DNA of 64,000 nucleotides, from assembly GCA_024364735.1 (NCBI GenBank), contig JAGFNQ010002304.1:320650-384649 (forward strand). Direction: 5' to 3'. The notes beneath the pieces were generated by a model. It made no database searches and had not been told where the DNA came from. It was given only the letters and a program-made list of their open reading frames with translations. Positions within the stretch are counted from its first letter, which is position 1, and each line of letters starts with the position of its first letter. The position numbers and the translations under genes are program-made. Source of the stretch: Boesenbergia rotunda (Eukaryota; Streptophyta; Magnoliopsida; Zingiberales; Zingiberaceae). Positions 1 through 12,105 of this stretch are shown here, one piece after another.

Positions 1-3000
1 TTGCCATGTGGCAAGGAGGGTCACTGGCGAAGAAACTGCAAGGTTTATCTTGAGTCCTTGAAGAAGAAGGCATCCGATGCCCCATCCTCTTCAGGTATCT
101 TCGTTATTGAATGTCACTCTATTTCCTCAACCACCTGGGTACTTGATACTGGGTGTAGCTCACATATATGTAATGACATACAGGGGCTAAGGAATAGAAG
201 AAGACTCGTCAAGGGAGAAGCGAATTTGCGAGTTGGAAATGGAGCAAAGATTGCTGTTGTTGCCATCGGAACATATTTGCTAAAGCTCCCTACTGGACGT
301 GTCTTAGAATTGGATAATTGTTATTTTGTTCATTCGTTAATAAAGAACATTGTATCTATTTCATGTTTGAATGAAAAGGGTTATCATTTAACTTTTAGTA
401 ACAATTGTTGTTACATGACTTTAAATGGTGTTCTTTATGGGACTGAAACTTTGTGCAATGGTATCTACACGTTAGATTTATCCGGTGACGTTTTCAATAT
501 CGAAGTTAGCAACAAACGTGCTCGAATAGATAATCGAATAGACTCCTATACGTGGCATTGTCGTCTTGGCCATGTAAGTAAGAAACGCATGACCAAATTA
601 CACTGATGTGGAATTTTGGAATTATTTGAACTCGGTTCATTTGATACATGCGAATCATGCTTGAAAGGCAAGATGACCAAATTACCCTTTTCCGGAAAAG
701 GTAATCCAGTGGGAGAATTGCATGGTCTAATACATACTGATGTATGTGGACCAATGTCAACTCTTGCACAAGGAGGCTATAGCTACTTCATTACCTTTAT
801 CGATGATCACTCACGATTCGGGTATGTGATGAAACACAAATTTGAAGTTTTTGAGAAATTCAAAGAGTTCAGAAATGAAGTAGAGAAACAGCTTGGCAAA
901 AGTATTAAGATACTTCGATCCGATCGGGGTGGTGAATACTTAAGTCAAGAGTTTCAAGATTATCTTAGGGACAATGGGATATTGTCTCAATGGACTTCGC
1001 CATATACACCACAACATAATGGTGTATCTGAGAGGCGTAACCGAACCTTGATGGACATGGTTAGATCTATGATGAATCATGCAACTCTTCCAAAATCCTT
1101 TTGGGGCTATGCGCTTAAGACAGCTGTTTACTTGCTAAACAGAGTCCCGACCAAGGTAGTCTCTACTACTCCATATGATATGTGGAATAGTAAGAAACCT
1201 CACTTAACTCACATTAAGATATGGGGTTGTCCTACTTATGTGAAGCGGACTGTATCAGACAAATTGGATGCTAAGTCTGATAAATGTCTATTTATTGGAT
1301 ACCCTAAGGAAACGAAGGGTTACCAATTCTATCATTCCTTGGAACAAAAGGTGTTTGTTTCAAGGCATGCTGTATTTCTGGAAAAAGAATTTCTTTTACA
1401 AGAAAACAATGGGAGTGGCATTGAACTTGATGAAGTTCAAGAAACTCCAATAGACATTACAGAGACACCTAGTCTAGACCCACAACCAATAACTCATAAT
1501 GATGAGCTATCAGTTGAACCTAAAACAACACCACCTCTTCGTAGGTCTGATAGGACACGCAATATTCCAGAGAGATACGGATTTCTCATAAGTGAATCGA
1601 ACGACGCGTTACTCATAAGCGATGACGAACCTATCAGTTATGAAGATGTTCTTAAAAGTTCAGAAAGGGACAAATGGCTTGAAGCCATGAAGTCGGAAAT
1701 GGATTCTATGTACGAAAATCAAGTATGGGACTTGGTTAACCCACCTGAAGGGATTAAGCCCATAGGGTGCAAGTGGGTTTTCAAGAAGAAAACCGACATG
1801 GAAGGTAATGTTGTTACCTTTAAGGCTAGACTAGTGGCAAAAGGATATCGTCAGAAACAAGGAATTGATTATGACGAAACCTATTTGCCAGTAGCTATAC
1901 TTAAATCCATTCGGATGCTCCTGGCCATAGCAGCTCATTATGATTATGAGATATGGCAAATGGATGTGAAAATAGCTTTCCTTAATGGAAACCTGCTTGA
2001 GGATGTATACATGATACAACCTGAAGGTTTCACATCGGTTGATAAAACCAAAATATGCAAGTTTCGACGATCCATATATGGACTGAAGCAAGCATCCAGG
2101 AGCTGGAACATCCGTTTTGATGAGACAATCAAAGAGTTTGATTTCTCACAAAATCCTGACGAACCTTGTGTGTACAAGAAGGTTAGTGGGAGTGCAGTCG
2201 TATTCCTAGTACTATATGTCGATGACATATTGCTTATAGGAAATGATATATCAGTCTTACAGTCGGTTAAAATTTGGTTGTCCAAAACTTTCTCCATGAA
2301 AGACCTGGGAGAAGCAACCTATATCCTTGGGATTAGAATCTATAGAGATAGATCAAAATGGTTGATTGGTCTTTCGCAGTCTACATATATAGACCGAGTG
2401 CTAAAAGGGTTTAGCATGTCGAAATCCAAGAAAGGTTACCTTCCCATCAGGCATGGGATCAACCTTTCAAAGTCTATGTGTCCGCGCACAGAAGACGAGA
2501 GGATTTGCATGAATAAGATTCCTTATGCATCCGCGATAGGATCTATCATGTATGCTATGCTATGTACTAGGCCCGATGTATCGTATGCTCTGAGTGTCAC
2601 GAGCAGATACCAGTCTAATCCAGGAATGGATCATTGGGCGGCTGTCAAGACAATCCTTAAGTACTTAAGAAGAACTAAGGATGTGTTCCTAATATATGGA
2701 GAAGGAGATATGGTAATACGTGGGTATACAGATGCCAGTTTCCAGACAGATAAGGATGACTCCAAATCTCAGTCTGGATACGTATTTACTTTGAATGGAG
2801 GCGCAATAAGTTGGAAGAGTTCCAAGCAAGACACTGTAGCGGATTCTACCACGGAAGCGGAATATATTGCGGCTTCGGAAGCAGCAAAAGAAGCAGTCTG
2901 GATCAAGAAGTTTGTCTCAGAACTTGGTGTGGTTCCAACCATTGATGAAGCAATACCGGTTTACTGCGACAACAATGGAGTTATTGCACAAGCAAAGGAA

Positions 3001-3195
3001 CCAAGGTCTCATCAGCGATCCAAACACGTGCTTCGCCGCTATCATCTGATCAGAGAGATTATAAGTAGGAATGATATACAAATTGAGAAAATTCCCACTG
3101 AAAGGAATTTAGCGGATCCTTTAACTAAGGCCTTGCCTCAAAGCAAGTTTGAGGGTCATGTTAGAGCCTGTGGTATTGGATACCGTAGCGATTGA
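1..3195 (+). pseudogene. Ty1/copia gag-pol polyprotein, 5'-truncated by window edge (copia-A)
   Basis: This is the C-terminal end of Gag plus complete Pol of a Ty1/copia retrotransposon. In order it has the last part of a CCHC zinc knuckle (CGKEGHWRRNC) at the first bases and the aspartic protease motif WVLDTGCSSHIC near nt 137. GAG-pre-integrase (WHCRLGH...CESCLKGKMTK) spans about nt 550-690. The integrase core spans about nt 735-1170, with DVCGP, FIDDHSR, SDRGGEY and HNGVSERRNR. Reverse transcriptase follows at about nt 1660-2400, with YVDDILLIGND. RNase H is at about nt 2700-3170, with YTDASFQTD, STTEAEYIA and LADPLTKALP. The frame is open except for one TGA at 604-606, inside the pre-integrase region. 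Relative to related integrases the segment after FIDDHSRFGYV appears to lack about two residues. The copia order integrase-RT is clear; a Tork/Angela-like lineage is inferred and less certain. Confidence 0.93.
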
Positions 3196-3204
3196 CATTA
3201 GACC

Positions 3205-3215
3205 AAGTGGGAGTT
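3205..3215 (+). promoter_or_regulatory. Polypurine tract of copia-A
   Basis: A purine-rich run (AAGTGGGAG) lies directly before the TG that begins the 3' LTR, as expected for the plus-strand primer site of an LTR retrotransposon. Confidence 0.7.
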
Positions 3216-5442
3216 TGTTAGTAATATGAGAGAAGTGTCCTAAGGCAATCGCCTTATGATTGTAATCATTTACTTTAATAAATGAATATTCACTATTTGA
3301 GTATACATGTTCGTGTATTTAATTGAGATCTTAAACTCATTTACTGAATGTCCGCAATACAATTCACAGCATGAGAGAATTTGTGATGAATTCACAACTA
3401 GTGATTATCTCTACATGTGCAATTGTGAAGTATTGAAATTGTCCCTAGTCGATAAATTGATAAATACGGACACTATCAATTCTGTGGAGACTAGCATGGG
3501 TTATTCTCTAATCAGCTGATTCTCACTGGCTGGTGACATTGGGATGTCCGAAGATAAACATGAATGCTAGTTAAGGGAACTAGTTCATTGGAGTGACTAG
3601 CTGTAAAACTTCATATGGTAATCTACATATAGATATGTCAATGAAGTTCTTACTGCAGCTTAAGTGCGATGTTCCTTTGACTTGCGGTGTTCAAGTCATC
3701 TTGGTCACGGAGACTTATACTTTGACACCTTAAGCAAGCATCTCTAAGGAGGTATGGACCCAGGATGATTGGGTATAAGCCGAAGTGCCCGAAGATGTTT
3801 GAACAGCCTACAAAGGATTCACCACTCCTTGCGAGGAGATGTATACCCAAGGTCTATCGTCGGATTGTTACTCGAAGCCTCTGGCCAGAGCATCACATGT
3901 TCCGAGTATGAATCTCTCAGAAACATGAGAGTAATTAGAATCCGTTGGACGAGAAAGACATTACTTGGGCTAGGTGTGACGTAGTCAGCCTAGTGGGGAC
4001 TGACACACATAGACCGTGTCCTGAACCAAGTGGGTATAAGATGGTGAAGGGAATGAGGCATGATTCATTAGAGCTGCTGAAGGGTTTCAGAATTATTTCT
4101 GAGGTCAACCGTTGATCTTTTGATTAATTGGGGATCATGATGTACTGCTAGGTGCCACTCATGATCATTCTATAATTGGTTAATTATAGACGGCCAACAT
4201 AAATCGAAAGCCTATTTAGTCACACGCACTACGAGTAATCCGAGGGATTTAAAACGAGTTGAAAATTAGATTTTCCAATCAAGAGAAATAAGTCGAATCT
4301 GAATTTATCAGAGGCGCGCCGGAAGCTTAAAATGGCTAAGTCTTTTGAAGGCTTATTGGACGAATTAAATAAGTTTAATTCGCAAGGAGACGGCTTAGTT
4401 TGGCCGGCCAAAAAGGGTCCCCACCCTCTTTGGTTTGGCCGGCCACAATGAGGAGGGAAACCAAATTATTTGGTTTAAATTATAAAATAAATCAAACGCG
4501 ATTTGTTTTATAAAATTATGGATAAAGAAATTTATATAAAGAAATTTATATAAAGAGATTTATTTTCATGGAAAATAAAATAAACCTTGGATTGATTTAT
4601 TTTATTTTATAAAATCAATTAGGAATTGATTTTTCCATGATAAGAAAAATTTATATAATAAATTTCTTGTGAAAATTTATTCCATAATAAAAGGGGAGTT
4701 GTGTTTGTTTTTATTATAAACTTAGTTATAATAAAACTTGACATAACGGAATAATTCATAGGAAAATTTATAAGATAAATTTCTTATGAAAATTTTTTCT
4801 ATTAGAAGGGAGAATTGGCGATGGAGAGGCTATTATATAAAAGAACCAAGGCAAGGCTTGAATTCCGATCAAGAGATTAAGAAGCAAGCCCTCTCTCTCT
4901 CCTTCTCTCCCTCTACCTCCTCTAGGGCCAGCGCCCTCTCCCTCCTCTAGAGCCGGCGCCCCTTCTAGTTGCCGTGAGCCACATCCACCAAGAAGGTGCC
5001 GAAGAAGAAGAAGAAGCGGGTCGCAACTCCTTCCTTCCCCGGAATCTTGATTCCGTTACTTGGTGGTTATTTTCCATCTCTCTCTCTTGATATTCTTTTC
5101 GTGCCTTTGGAGAATCTAGTAGTTCTTGTCGGTACGAAACTCGTGGCTTTGCGAAGTCATCCCGAAGAGAACTCGGCGTGGACGTGAATAGAGGCGGAGC
5201 TTCCAAGGGACGCTACGGTTGGATCTCGTCCCTTTCTACGAGTTATGCGAGGTATTAAGTAAATTAGTTTACTTTCTGCAAAAATTTTAAATGTATGATC
5301 ATGTCTCCACAACTTAAGGTTGCATGCTAGATACGTGGTTAAAATAATTTAAGAAATTATTTATGCTAAACCTTCCGCTGCACGTAATTAAATTTTAAAA
5401 TTATGAACCCGTATGCATGTCAACATGCACCCGGTCCCAACA
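3216..5442 (+). mobile_element. 3' LTR of copia-A (2.2 kb)
   Basis: It begins TGTTAG and ends CCCAACA, immediately after the polypurine tract. The same sequence recurs as a complete solo LTR at 31846-34112 and as a reversed fragment at 46826-47442, which fixes both ends. A TATA-like ctattatataaaag lies near 4830, followed by a CT-rich leader near 4885-4970. At 2227 bp it is long for a copia LTR. It ends inside non-coding 3' sequence of a Sirevirus-like element, so copia-A inserted there; the left TSD is outside the window. Confidence 0.9.
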
Positions 5443-6061
5443 TTAAAGGCTTAAGAGTTGATACAAATTGATACATTTTGAAAGAATTGGAGTTTGTACC
5501 AAAAGTCAAGCATATTTTGTTTTTTCACGAAACCATATTTTTCTAGGGTAGATTATATCCTAACAAATATGCTTGCAAAGTTTTACATTTTTCTAAATTT
5601 TATGGAATTTTCTAGGAGTTTATGAATTTGGGCTAGAAATTCAGAAATAGGTTGTATCAGTCGACTGCCCCAGGGGTAGTCGACTGATGTTTCAGTAAGT
5701 TTGTGTAATGAAGGGACCAGTCGACTGATCTTTTGGGTTTGTGATTTCTGAAGGGTTTTTCAGAAATAGGATGAGTTGTTTTTGACACTAGGGGTAGGAT
5801 TGCTTGGGGAAATCTTTTTGATGGTGTCAAAGGGGGAGAATTTGTGGTGTTAAGTTAGATTTAACTTGACTTAGGAGAACTTGTGGTATTAAGTTGGGTA
5901 TAACTTAACTTGGTGTTGTGAGTGAAAATTATGGGGAGATTATAGGTTAAGGGGGAGGACATGTGTATGTCTCTTAATATGCTATGCTGTTAATTTTCAA
6001 TTGTTATTGTTGTTGTTTGACCTAACATAAACATATTGCCACATATCAAAAAGGGGGAGAT
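5443..6061 (+). mobile_element. 3' non-coding internal end of a Sirevirus-like element (S1), with repeated polypurine tracts
   Basis: There is no coding capacity. It contains CAGTCGACTG-type palindromes (about 5657-5725) and several purine tracts followed by t, such as aaagggggagaa near 5829, aagggggagga near 5950 and aaaaagggggaga at 6048-6061. The last of these abuts the LTR at 6062. Multiple PPTs before the 3' LTR are a known Sirevirus hallmark. The region matches the 3' end of element B (53644-54450, opposite strand), so S1 belongs to the same family. Its 5' part is cut off by the copia-A insertion and the window edge. Confidence 0.8.
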
Positions 6062-7197
6062 TGTTGGGGCAATCGACCCAAGTATGATCTGGAGGATCAT
6101 GAGTTTTGATGTGTGTGTCAATATGGTTAAGTTAGGGTGTGTTGTGGTCTAATATGTGTATGTGAGTGTGCAGGTTTGCAGTTACACATAAACTTGGTTG
6201 GATGTCTTCAAGTACGGTAAAGGGTGGCATTGAGGTAAGTCGCGGGCTTGTGTGTGCATCCGAGGGACCATGTACAAAGCAGGGACGATGAGCCGAGGGA
6301 AGCGGACTTCGAGGCGTACGTGAAGGATGGCATGGAGCAAGCCGCGGGCTTGTGTGCGTATCTGAGGGACGAGGTCCAAAGTCGAAGAGGGCTTGAAGGC
6401 GACAGATCGAGGCTGCTGAAACAGAGATGATGAGCCGAGGGATGCGGACTTCGAGGCATGCGTGAAGGATGGCATGGAGGCAAGCCGAGGGCTTGCGTGC
6501 GCATCTGAGGGACGGGAGCCGAAGATGAAGAGGGCGTGAAAGCAATAGATCGAGACTGCTGTTTGAGGAGTCAACCAGGTCGTGAGAGTCCGAGTGTTGA
6601 GTGATTGTACTCGGGAACTAAGCCGGGAGGGTTCGAGTGGGAGAGAAATGTACTCGGGAAGGGTAACCCTAGACTTAGGAAAGGACCAGTCGACTGCCCT
6701 AGGGGCAGTCGACTGGTGTTGCCAGAATTCGAAAGGTCAAGTGTGAGGATTCGAATTCATGAAAGGCCAATCAATTGCCCCAGGGGCAGTCGACTGGTAA
6801 CGGTCACATTTCAGCCTCGAGGTCTATTTAGGGAGATCGTTTCAGGCTACTTTTTCTTGGTGAAACTTGCTTGGTCAAAGCTTGTTAGTAGCCTCTTTTG
6901 TTCAGGTAGTGTCCAGAAGTTGTGGTGAGGTTTCTCCACCAACAAGGAGCTACAAGTTCTAGCCGGAGGTGCTCCGGGGAATCATCCACCGACGGAGTAG
7001 GGATCGTCCACCTTACGGACTGCCATAGAGTAGGAGCATCATCTCCGAACCACGTACATCAGTGTGTTGTTCTTATTCGTTAGTTTTTGTTTTTATTTAG
7101 TATATTCTGCTTGCGCACTAACGATTGTAGGAAGAAAATCGAAAGAAGCAATTCACTCCCCCCCCCCCCCTCTTGCTTGATGGTCACGGTCCTAACA
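6062..7197 (+). mobile_element. 3' LTR of Sirevirus-like element S1 (element B family)
   Basis: It starts TGTTGGGGCAATCGACCC and ends GGTCCTAACA, 1136 bp. The first 150 bp match the reverse complement of both LTRs of element B. It holds paired CAGTCGACTG palindromes (about 6685-6800), then a TATA-like tctatttaggg near 6821 and a poly-C run near 7158 just before the end. Short translated ORFs here are shadows of the LTR. Confidence 0.85.
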
Positions 7198-7352
7198 CCA
7201 GGCAGAGAAGTCTTAGTTGCAGCTAGGCGGTGAAGTCTTAGTAGGTCGGGTGGATCTAGGGACAAAAAAATCTTGGTGGGTTGAGGATCAGACATCAAAC
7301 GAAAAAGGTTTCCGCTTGAGGGGGGGCTTGTGGTCCTTTGTTTGAGGGGGAT
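7198..7352 (+). mobile_element. Internal 3' fragment of a short-LTR retroelement
   Basis: The sequence (gcagagaagtc..., ggcggtgaagtc..., ending in a G-rich tract gaggggg before the LTR) is repeated at 47975-47991 plus 59397-59539, where element B splits it. It is the insertion target of S1 on its left side. There is no ORF. Confidence 0.7.
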
Positions 7353-7551
7353 TGTTGGGGTTGCAAGGTAGCAAACATAGTCCCACATCGAAAATACATG
7401 GGAAAGATCATATGCTTATAAGGAAAAAAAAATATCTCCATTGACATGAGGTCTTTTGGGAGAGCCCAAGAGCAAAACCACGAGGGCTTAGACCCAAAGT
7501 GGACAATATCATACCATTATGAAAATATCTAAATTCCTTTCGGTTCTAACA
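7353..7551 (+). mobile_element. Short LTR (199 bp), 3' copy
   Basis: It runs from TGTTGGGG to TTCTAACA. A second copy of 198 bp is at 59540-59737. It is preceded by a polypurine tract and followed by unrelated sequence with no PBS, so it is the 3' end of its element. The size is TRIM-like, but no 5S-like segment typical of Cassandra is visible. Confidence 0.75.
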
Positions 7552-9787
7552 GACATTTCTTATGGTCATTCACAACTATTAATTACTGCAAGACTATTGA
7601 ACATTTAGGCAGACATCATTTCTACAATACCAAGAAATTGGATAGGGATTTAGGTTTGCCCATGGAAAAAATTATTTGTTGTATAAATGACTATATGATA
7701 TTTTTAGAATAAAGACAGTGAACTTATTGAATATAGAATATATAGTCATCCTCATTATAAGCATTATAGTCACATATCAAGGAAGAAGAACAAAAAGTTA
7801 CCATGGATAGTAATGCAGAAATAATGAGCTCGTTGGCCAAAGCACACAAATAATTTTGTTGGATAACAATCTATTGACTTGGTAAGTTTACAATAATGAT
7901 TAAACTATAATTTTTTAATTATTAATGAACTTATTTTAATTTTTAATAAATTTGTGTATGCAAAAATATATATTACAGATACCTTCCACTTGTTGGGAGG
8001 TATTTATCAAGACATACCAAAAAAGGATGACGCATTTATCAATCCTCAATCAAAGGCTATAAATATAAGAATATAAACTTTATTACCGTTCACAACAATG
8101 CCTAACTTTATTAATAATATATTAGATACTAATTATTTTTTATTTTACATAAGGTGAAATGACTACTCTAGTTGCATAGACGTCTCAGCCTGTTATAGAG
8201 GGAGGGGAGTTACAAACTCTATCTACCGATGCTATAAATGTGATTTATTATGATTTTATCAGTGGAACGAAAAAGGACCCTCTACGGTCTTGGCTCCTAG
8301 GTAAAAGTCGTTTATGAGCATGTGAGGGCTCCTACAGGTCATTGTCCTGATTCTGCATCATCAATTGAAGTGAAGCCTTAAGGAATGAAAAAAAAAATAA
8401 TTGAAGGATCGGATGACGGTAGTAGAGTCGTCGATTAATGATCGGGTCCAAACGGTAGTAGAGCGCCATATGCACGAATTCTTGACTCACTTGCCATCTT
8501 GCCATTAATGAGTCCTTATGCTTTTCCAAATCGTATGTTTTTGACTCCCAGGAGATTCAGGACCTAAACACTATTGATAAGTAGTTCAATTTGAGGTGTG
8601 TTGATTTAGTTTATCACTTATAAAAAAAATACAAAAATAGTTTTGTTATTTTTATACAATATGTATCTCTAATTATATTTTATTTTTCAGGAATAATATA
8701 GATAAAAGATTTATTATATTACCATCAACAAATTTTCAAACTCTCATTAATTTTTTTTTACATTTTTCTACCAACTCTAATTTATCATTTATAATCACTT
8801 TATGTATTTTTCTGATAAATAATTTTGAGTTCTTGTATATCTAGTTTAACTTTAGATTCATATATAAGTAAGATTATTACAAAACATAAAACGCAGCATC
8901 GCATCATTGCCGGTGGCACTAGACTTCTAGCTGGAGGTTTCCGGCGGCACCGGATACCTCTGGCGACGCGTCCAGCGCTAGAGGCATTGTCCCGCGATGC
9001 TGGATGCGTCGCAAGACGCCTCCGGGGCCATCAAACGCATCGCTGGAGGCATCTGACGCCACCGGAGGCTATTGGAAGTGTCACAGATTTGCGAGTAAGG
9101 GAAAAACTAGGATAGAAAAACTAGAAAAGAAAAACAGGAAAAGAAACACACCTGTGATCGACTTCTGGAGGAGATGAGAGGCATCCAATGGCGCGACAAG
9201 TAGATGAGATAGATGAATTGATTAGGATTTTAAAGCTTTAAAATAAAAAAAAAAAATCAAATCCCAAAATTTTTGTGACCCAACGCTCGCCGCGTCGAGG
9301 CACCTGGGACTGCGTCACGGTGCTTGGCACCGCACAAGGCCACCTAGGCAGATTCGCTAGCTAGGCTGGCCGCAGAGCTAGTTTTCAAGGTGGCCGCCGA
9401 GCACCTAGGCGGTGCCTAGGGCTCCATTCTGAACACTGATATTTTGTCAAATACAACCTTGGCAACTTAGAGTGCACCAATAGATTCACGATCAGGTTCA
9501 AATGAATACTAAGCTCGAACATGATCACATTCTCTTGTTCAGGACCATTGCATGTCAGCTTGGCTACAATTTAGTCCGTTAATAACACCAACAGCTTAAT
9601 GGAAATGACATATTCGACAAAGAACTACAATTACAACTATTTGCACAATCATGAGTCACTCAACGTTTAGTGTAGTCGCTACTGCCTCTGGAAAGATCCA
9701 AGTGGTGAAGACTGAAGTCATTGTTACAGACAAAGAAGTACAACAGAAGATTCAGCCGAGCTCGAATCAAGAGTAGGCATATTCTCA
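7552..9787. other. Intergenic stretch, no gene recognised
   Basis: AT-rich, with many stops in all frames. It contains a GC-rich block at about 8895-9080 (imperfect repeats around gcatcgctgg, with many CpG) and another at about 9285-9425 with repeated cctaggc motifs. These look like dispersed repeat fragments, but I cannot name a family. The last few hundred bases before 9788 should include the SUN gene 3' UTR; no clear AATAAA on the minus strand was found. Confidence 0.5.
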
Positions 9788-10081
9788 CTAGCGCATGGTT
9801 GTTGGTGAGCTGGGTTCGTAACCATGAACCCGGAAACGATAGATGCAAGTTAAATCTGAGTTCCCATGATTGGAGGTGAAGTCAAATCGAACCATGTTAA
9901 CTACGCCACAGTCAGTTGTCTCGACATCGTAGGTTTGTGCGTTACTCTTCTCTAGGTCATAGGAGAATTCAGTTAAGATGGAAATCTTCTTGGCATTGCT
10001 GGACAGATCATTGTCAGGTGATTCAAACCAGCCAGATACCCGGCAATCTTTGGGGGCACTTGACCTGTCGTAGGCAACATT
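9788..10081 (-). CDS. SUN-domain protein, exon 2 (C-terminal half of SUN domain)
   Basis: Ninety-seven codons plus stop complete the SUN domain begun in the exon at 23500-24597. The minus strand reads an acceptor CTGCAG (10082-10087) and then continues in phase 0. Plant SUN1/SUN2 C-terminal motifs are present: VAYDRSSAPKDCRVSGW, LTEFSYDLEKSNAQT, VRFDFTSNHG and CIYRFRVHG. The protein ends shortly after the conserved YRFRVHG, as in other plant SUN proteins. The exon is intact, with no stop or frameshift, which implies selection and use despite its distance from exon 1. The upstream ATG in the unspliced frame (MYDLQ) is intron sequence. Confidence 0.93.
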   Translation of the reverse strand, partial: NVAYDRSSAPKDCRVSGWFESPDNDLSSNAKKISILTEFSYDLEKSNAQTYDVETTDCGVVNMVRFDFTSNHGNSDLTCIYRFRVHGYEPSSPTTMR

Positions 10082-10664
10082 CTGCAGATCATACATTCAA
10101 GGAGGGGCATCAGAAATTATCTTGCGGCCAAAAATGTAACATCACACAAGAGATCAACTCTGCATTTGCATCTAGTAGGCATAATTGAGTTGGCCATCAA
10201 ATTACAAGGTTAAAGGAACATGAGGTTGCATTTAAAAGGACAATGCAAGCTATATATATGATTGAATATAGATTTGTTAAAATATTTGAGAACAATAATG
10301 AAAAATATAATTTAACAAACATACACTCATATTGATAATATCTACTTGAAGCCTCAAACTCATAATATAACCTCTTCAAAATTAGAAGCTCCCTTGGTAC
10401 TTTGGTCTGTTGTGTGAGGATACTGATAGGAGAGGGATGTGTAATAGCGTATTGGTGTATTAACCTCTTCAGTTAAAATACCAGCATTTTACAGTCCCCT
10501 TTTCACAAAATATATAGATTAAAGAATTCAAAGGTGCATCCATATTAGTGTAGCAAAAGGTTATTACTCTCGTCTTAGATGAACCTCATAACCCATCGCC
10601 GGATTATGCGAAGGAAGGTAGATTACAAGGTCAGCTTATAGCTGACTGCCAAGTGGCTAGGGAG

Positions 10665-10765
10665 TGGGAGGAGTTTTTTTTTTCCGAAAAGCATGCGCCC
10701 ACTGGGAATTGACCCCTTGCCCCATTTTTGGCAAAGCTGTCACCCTCTAACCAACTGGGCATCCA
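10665..10765 (-). repeat. tRNA-derived SINE fragment
   Basis: Read on the minus strand it has an A-box-like tggttagaggg and a B-box-like ggtcaattccc about 35 bases apart. It ends in a run of A (seen as T on the plus strand at about 10674-10683). It is short, so probably 3'-truncated; no clear TSD was found. Confidence 0.55.
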
Positions 10766-11501
10766 TTGGTTTGATTAGAGTGTAAACCCTGCTGAGATAT
10801 GTTTTATATGTTAAAACATAGCAATGCTCATGGTGCCTCATAGCTTTTCCAAATTTTACTATGGAACCAATTAGCATACACGTGGTCTGCAATTTCTCAG
10901 ATTTCTTAAAATTTCCAATTATAATGCTCCTAAACTTATCCAAGTGTCACTTCACTGGCCATGCAAAAACAGCTTACCTATTCCTTATATTTCAAGCGTT
11001 CTTATATTCGCAATCATCTTTTTGTGTCACAAACTGTTAGCCAGTTATTTAACCCAAAACCTTCTAAGCAACTTGATTTGGTTGATTTACAAAATCCTTG
11101 TCACATTCCCTGTTTCCTTTGAATACGGAATACCTCATCTGAACTTGTACTGAACCTCATCTGAATACCACTAATGTTCACAAATTTAAGGTAAAAGTAT
11201 TTACAGACAGGTAGTGCAAAAGAATATGAAATCAGATCAGGAAGAGATTACTCAAAGGGAAACCACGGATTCAAGAATAGGTAGATCAGAAAGAGAGTAC
11301 TCAAAGAGAAACCATGGGCTCAAGAATAGGCTTAGAATACACCTGAAAGAGCAAATAATCTGAATTAATTATCGTTCCTAGTGCCTACTGAGGAATCATC
11401 GGTCTCTTGCGATCTTCCTGAACACCAAGATTTGATACACTCACACTGTCTCCAAGTGTAGTGCACCTCCTCCTATGTTGTCACCTTGGTATAAAAAAAA
11501 G

Positions 11502-11733
11502 CCCCCATGGGCTGGATCGGATGGTAAGGCGCCTGGCCATTTACTTGGAGGTTACAGATTCGAGGGTCGCTAGTTGCGCACGGGGATAAAACCCTGGTCT
11601 GCTGGCATTAATTCCCTCGACCCCAGGCGCCTCACCCACCAGTGATAACCGTGATTTGCCTCCCTCTGGATTCCTATGGGGCCTGGGCCAGGGGGCCGTT
11701 AAGGTAGTGGTTCCACTTTTTTCTTTTTTTTTT
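11502..11733 (+). repeat. tRNA-derived SINE with 18-bp TSD
   Basis: It has A-box-like ggatggtaagg and B-box-like gattcgagggtc about 35 bases apart, and a T-rich 3' end. It is flanked by direct repeats accttggtataaaaaaaa (11483-11500) and accttgggataaaaaaaa (11734-11751) that differ at one base. The 3' motif gggggccgttaaggtagt recurs near 11970-11990, marking a second, truncated copy. Confidence 0.75.
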
Positions 11734-11954
11734 ACCTTGGGATAAAAAAAAGAACAAAAATACCCTTCTCAAACAGATCCATCAAAATATAATTCCAATC
11801 CTCTAACTTGAATAAGCAATCAATGGTAAAATCTTCTATTAATTGCCTATTGCGTAATGGCCCAAGGTGGATCCCCAAGATGTAATGACCTGGATTTTTG
11901 GCCCTACCATGCGCTTGTTGTTTATGTACCTGTATAAACCTCCTTCCATATTCG

Positions 11955-12003
11955 TGTGGCCGATTCTAGGGGGCCGTTAAGGTAGTAGATCTATCTTTTT
12001 CTA
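11955..12003 (+). repeat. 3' fragment of the same SINE family
   Basis: It shares ggccgattctagggggccgttaaggtagt-type 3' sequence and a T-rich tail with the SINE ending at 11733. The 5' half with the Pol III boxes is missing. Confidence 0.5.
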
Positions 12004-12100
12004 TTAATTGCATGTTGGAGAAACCTAATTTGGACAAAAAAAAAAAATAGTTAATGTAAAATTGAAATTTTCGTGATAGTTTATACATGATTTTTTAGTT

Positions 12101-12105
12101 AATTC
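12101..12105. repeat. Left target-site duplication of copia-2 (AATTC)
   Basis: Identical to 21447-21451, directly after the 3' LTR. A 5-bp TSD is standard for LTR retrotransposons and proves that both ends of copia-2 belong to one insertion. Confidence 0.9.

Noticed and set aside
6132..6574. Overlapping minus-strand ORFs of 98-137 codons
   Set aside because: They lie in the S1 LTR, share coordinates in several frames, and recur in the element B LTR (50006-50352, 59025-59417). This is GC-rich LTR sequence without stops and not a gene.
11510..11575. Possible tRNA gene
   Set aside because: Pol III boxes are part of a SINE with 18-bp TSDs and a T-rich tail.
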